From contig CAZVEV010000255.1 in NCBI GenBank assembly GCA_964625865.1, positions 1 through 9,214 on the forward strand: DNA of 9,214 nucleotides, written 5' to 3'. Origin of the DNA: CAZVEV01 sp964625865. GTDB taxonomy: Bacteria; Planctomycetota; Phycisphaerae; SM23-33. The translations under genes and the position numbers were made by a program. The notes beneath the pieces are model-generated. The model ran no database searches. It was not told the DNA's origin and was given only the letters and a program-made list of their open reading frames with translations. Shown here one piece after another: positions 7,387 through 9,214 of this stretch (the first letter of the stretch is position 1; the number at the start of each line of letters is the position of its first letter).

Positions 7387-7431
7387 AATAAGAAGACGCC
7401 CGCGGCCGGCGTGGGGCGTCGGCCGCGGGCG
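7387..7431 (-). terminator. Strong intrinsic terminator of the GC-rich secreted protein gene
   Basis: CGCCCGCGGCCG (7397-7408) and CGGCCGCGGGCG (7420-7431) form a perfect 12-bp GC stem around an 11-base loop. On the minus strand the stem is followed by TCTTCTTATT (7396-7387), the T-rich tail expected of Rho-independent termination in that direction. It begins 26 bases after the second in-frame TGA (7458-7460) but about 150 after the first, which fits the second TGA as the original end of the gene. Confidence 0.8.
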
Positions 7432-7457
7432 GGTCGTCCGGGTGGGGACGGATGGCG

Positions 7458-7583
7458 TCACTTCAACGTCAGGGTTCCCGCCTTGGTGGTGACGGCAAAC
7501 GGGGCGGGATTGTATTTCAGCCGGAGTGCGAACTGGCCCTTCAGGTCTGTGGGCACACGCCACGTGTGCCTGCACGTCCCTCC
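7458..7583 (-). other. Coding-like extension after an in-frame TGA
   Basis: Reading on in the same frame beyond the TGA at 7586-7584 gives 41 codons before the next stop, TGA at 7460-7458. They read GGTCRHTWRVPTDLKG, then QFALRLKYNPAPFAVTTKAG and TLTLK: alternating beta-strand pattern, a W-x-V-P turn and a clean strand end, exactly what one expects of the last strands of an Ig-like/beta-sandwich domain begun upstream. The extension could be reached by readthrough or selenocysteine insertion, or the TGA may be a recent nonsense mutation or a sequencing error. I judge mutation or error more likely than recoding. Confidence 0.7.
7552..7570 (-). promoter_or_regulatory. Hairpin just after the in-frame TGA (SECIS-like geometry)
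   Basis: On the minus strand GGCACACG, loop TGG, CGTGTGCC makes a perfect 8-bp stem that starts 13 bases after the TGA at 7586-7584. The loop lies about 21 bases from the TGA and has a G at its second position, which falls within the loose rules for bacterial SECIS elements. GC-rich coding DNA forms such stems by chance, so function is speculative. Confidence 0.3.
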
Positions 7584-8753
7584 TCAGCCATACTCCAGCG
7601 TAGCGGTGTGCACGACCTCGCCGGCGGCGCTGACGACCTCGATCGAGGGTTTGGGCGGGCGCTTCCCGCCGGCGACCAGCACTGAGCTAACCTTCGCGCC
7701 GACCGGATCGGTCTGATTCAACGAGAATGTGACCTTCCCGCCGCTGACCCTGGCGGCAACCGTTGCCTCGATCGGCGAGCCGAGGGGCAACGGCGTGCAT
7801 TGGCCGGCCTTGACATCGAGAGGCTTGGCGCCCGCCGAGCCGGAGATCCTCGGCCCGCGCGACCCGGTGGCCGCCGGCAGGGTCAGGCTGTAGCGCAACA
7901 CGCGGTAGGTGTCGGCCGGTACGACGACGGGGTCGGCCCCGCCGGTGACCGTCAGATAGTACTTCTTGCTGGCCAGCGTGCAGGTCCACTGGGCGGCCTT
8001 CACGCTGATCTTGCCGCCCTTCTCGTCGATCGGGGCGGCCGAGGCCTTCAGGCCGTCCACCGACACGATGTACAACGCGCCGTCAACCTGGACGGGCTGG
8101 CCCACGAACGACGTGGGAACCGAGGAGGTGAACTTCCCGGCCGCGTCGGCCACGAGGACCCCGTCGCCCTTGGGGCGGGCGGCGACCCCGAACGGCGGCG
8201 TTGCGGCGTCGGACAAGCTCAAGTTGCCGTTGCCGTCGACGATGCGGATCTTGCGAATCGTCTTGCCGAACGCGCACGTGCCCTCGGCCATCGCCGTAAC
8301 GCCCGCGCCGCCCCGCACGCTGCTGCCCGTGTGGAAGTGACCGGAAATGACAACGGGAATCGCCTTGCCGTCGCGTTTGACGGTGACCGTCTGGGGGCCG
8401 AACGTACCCGTCTTGCCGCGCAGCCGGCTCTTGATCGTGACGGCCTGCCTGAAGTCTCCCGCCCCCGCCACATCCACACGGACGGCCGTCAGCGCGGTCT
8501 CGCCGGCCGAGGCCGCGTCGAGAATCACGCGGACCGGGCCTTTCTCGCTCAACAGGACGGCTTTGGGGCTGTGCAGTCCCGTCGCCTTCGGCACGGAGGT
8601 GCTGACGGGCTGTCGCGGCCGGCACATCGACCCGCGGCCGCCGGTCCGAGACTTGACATACTCCAGATCACCCACTCCGCCGGCGGCAATGCCGGCCGAC
8701 AGGGCCATTGCGGCGCCGATCATCGTCAGGCGCCAGATAGGTTTCCATTTCAT
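7584..8753 (-). CDS. Secreted beta-rich protein of unknown family, interrupted by in-frame TGA
   Basis: 389 residues from the start at 8753, or 431 positions if translation passes the TGA. The start is chosen because AGGAG lies 7 bases upstream and a signal peptide begins there (MKWKPIWRLTMIGAAMALSA..AAGG, about 26 residues); an upstream ATG at 8861 adds an unlikely leader. The mature part is a series of beta-rich segments with no helices to speak of. Residues 157-184 (EGTCAFGKTIRKIRIVDGNG, then NLSLSDA) include a Ca-loop-like DGNGN. Residues 218-298 carry QPVQVDGALYIV, WTCTL, YYLTVTGG and VPADTYRVLRYSL. Single Cys residues at 44, 160, 258 and 319, plus one in the extension, could form disulfides. 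I recall similar uncharacterised exported proteins in planctomycetes but cannot assign a function. GC is high (70-75% in sampled lines), unlike the sulfatase operon. Confidence 0.8.
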   Translation of the reverse strand: MKWKPIWRLTMIGAAMALSAGIAAGGVGDLEYVKSRTGGRGSMCRPRQPVSTSVPKATGLHSPKAVLLSEKGPVRVILDAASAGETALTAVRVDVAGAGDFRQAVTIKSRLRGKTGTFGPQTVTVKRDGKAIPVVISGHFHTGSSVRGGAGVTAMAEGTCAFGKTIRKIRIVDGNGNLSLSDAATPPFGVAARPKGDGVLVADAAGKFTSSVPTSFVGQPVQVDGALYIVSVDGLKASAAPIDEKGGKISVKAAQWTCTLASKKYYLTVTGGADPVVVPADTYRVLRYSLTLPAATGSRGPRISGSAGAKPLDVKAGQCTPLPLGSPIEATVAARVSGGKVTFSLNQTDPVGAKVSSVLVAGGKRPPKPSIEVVSAAGEVVHTATLEYG

Positions 8754-8900
8754 CGCTGGACTCCTGGTTGGAGGATCCCCAAAACCGGAAGGATCCCGAA
8801 GGTAGTTCGAACGGCTCGACGCTCGGCCGTTCCACCCGGACTTTTCGACTGGGATTTCCATATGGATTCCTGCCCACGACCAGCGCGGGCCTTCCTGGTA

Positions 8901-8928
8901 ATTGTATCACGAGCCCGAGAGTGAACAA
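8901..8928 (-). promoter_or_regulatory. Extended -10 promoter candidate for the secreted protein gene
   Basis: On the minus strand TGATACAAT supplies an extended -10 (TG-n-TACAAT, hexamer 8906-8901, 5 of 6 matches). TTGTTC at 8928-8923 is a weak -35 at a 16-base spacing (3 of 6). Transcription would start near 8894 and give about 140 bases of leader before the ATG at 8753. Confidence 0.4.
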
Positions 8929-8981
8929 GCACTTTGCCGGCTCGGTGATGGCGGTTGCGATGTTGCCGCAAACCGTGCCAC

Positions 8982-8999
8982 TCCCGATGTACATCGGGA
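8982..8999. repeat. 18-base perfect palindrome
   Basis: TCCCGATGTACATCGGGA reads the same on both strands. It sits inside the inverted-repeat element and resembles the imperfect GTCCC..GGGAC hairpin at 702-721. It could be a binding site for a dimeric protein or simply part of the repeat. Confidence 0.75.
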
Positions 9000-9046
9000 C
9001 TGCCCGTGTCTGGATGCGTCGACAACGGTTCGTTTGCCGTCCCTAT

Positions 9047-9065
9047 CACGGGCAAGATGCCCGTG
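9047..9065. repeat. REP-like 8-bp hairpin
   Basis: CACGGGCA (9047-9054), loop AGA, TGCCCGTG (9058-9065) form a perfect stem. From memory, the motif with GGCAxGATGCCCGTG followed by GCACGCC is common between genes in planctomycetes and other PVC genomes, where it is often mistranslated as ..TGILPV.. peptides. Confidence 0.65.
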
Positions 9066-9090
9066 GCACGCCACATCGCAACCGCCTCGA

Positions 9091-9214
9091 CTCGGTGGGG
9101 GATAGACGGGGGCGGAGCACTGATTCAGGATTGACGGGCCCCGGACGTGGCGAGCAGTCGGCGGCATCCGTTTGCCATTGCCCTACCTACTTACATGGGA
9201 TGCGCCCATCCGAC
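9091..9214. other. Right-edge intergenic sequence
   Basis: I see no gene here. Together with 8754-8947 and the palindromic element, about 460 bases upstream of the secreted protein gene are non-coding. AGGATCCC occurs twice at 8772-8779 and 8790-8797, a small direct repeat just upstream of the ribosome binding site. Confidence 0.4.

Larger units (their letters stand above)
8948..9090. repeat. Palindrome-rich element with 14-bp inverted ends
   Basis: GGCGGTTGCGATGT (8950-8963) and its exact complement ACATCGCAACCGCC (9073-9086) enclose 109 bases. Inside are an 18-base perfect palindrome (8982-8999) and an 8-bp hairpin (9047-9065). The direct repeat CTCGGTG lies just outside both ends (8941-8947 and 9091-9097), like a target-site duplication, although 2 and 4 bases separate it from the inverted ends. 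No transposase is encoded, so a REP/MITE-like non-autonomous element is the likely reading. Confidence 0.6.

Noticed and set aside
7584..7586. Genome-wide reassignment of TGA as a sense codon
   Set aside because: The first sulfatase also ends at TGA with no coding-like continuation, and the extended frame itself ends at TGA.

Overview
The window looks like chromosome from a PVC-group bacterium, most likely a planctomycete or a near relative (inference). The reasons are an N-terminal methyltransferase-like domain that runs into the start of a PQQ-type propeller (the window edge cuts it), paired secreted formylglycine sulfatases, a secreted beta-helix protein, a secreted beta-rich protein of unknown family, and palindrome-rich intergenic DNA. 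All supported genes lie on the minus strand, so transcription runs right to left.

Layout. Bases 1-601 hold the 5' end of the methyltransferase-like/PQQ protein, which runs off the left edge. Bases 602-1004 are non-coding. A repeat with a tRNA-like 3' end (copy A, 1005-1136) follows, then about 375 bases without a convincing gene. Bases 1512-6970 are a compact three-gene cluster, in transcription order: sulfatase (6970-5240), sulfatase (5208-3562) and Ig-like plus right-handed beta-helix protein (3497-1512), with gaps of 31 and 64 bases. Copy B of the repeat (7205-7325) lies just upstream of this cluster, in the same orientation as copy A, so the two copies bracket the sulfatase operon. Further right is a GC-rich secreted protein gene (8753-7584) that appears to continue past an in-frame TGA to a second TGA at 7458-7460, followed 26 bases later by a strong intrinsic terminator. 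The right end (8948-9090) is a palindrome-rich intergenic element with 14-bp inverted ends.

How the genes fit together. The two sulfatases and the beta-helix protein all have Sec-type signal peptides and probably act outside the cytoplasm on one sulfated polysaccharide: the sulfatases remove sulfate esters and the beta-helix protein, whose layout recalls GH110 alpha-1,3-galactosidases, may cut the desulfated chain. Substrate and family are inference. In sampled lines the cluster is lower in GC (about 47-58%) than the flanking genes (about 62-75%), which together with the bracketing repeats suggests an acquired islet.

The points most worth checking are the repeat-bracketed islet, the in-frame TGA with coding-like continuation and a downstream hairpin, and the palindromic element at the right end.
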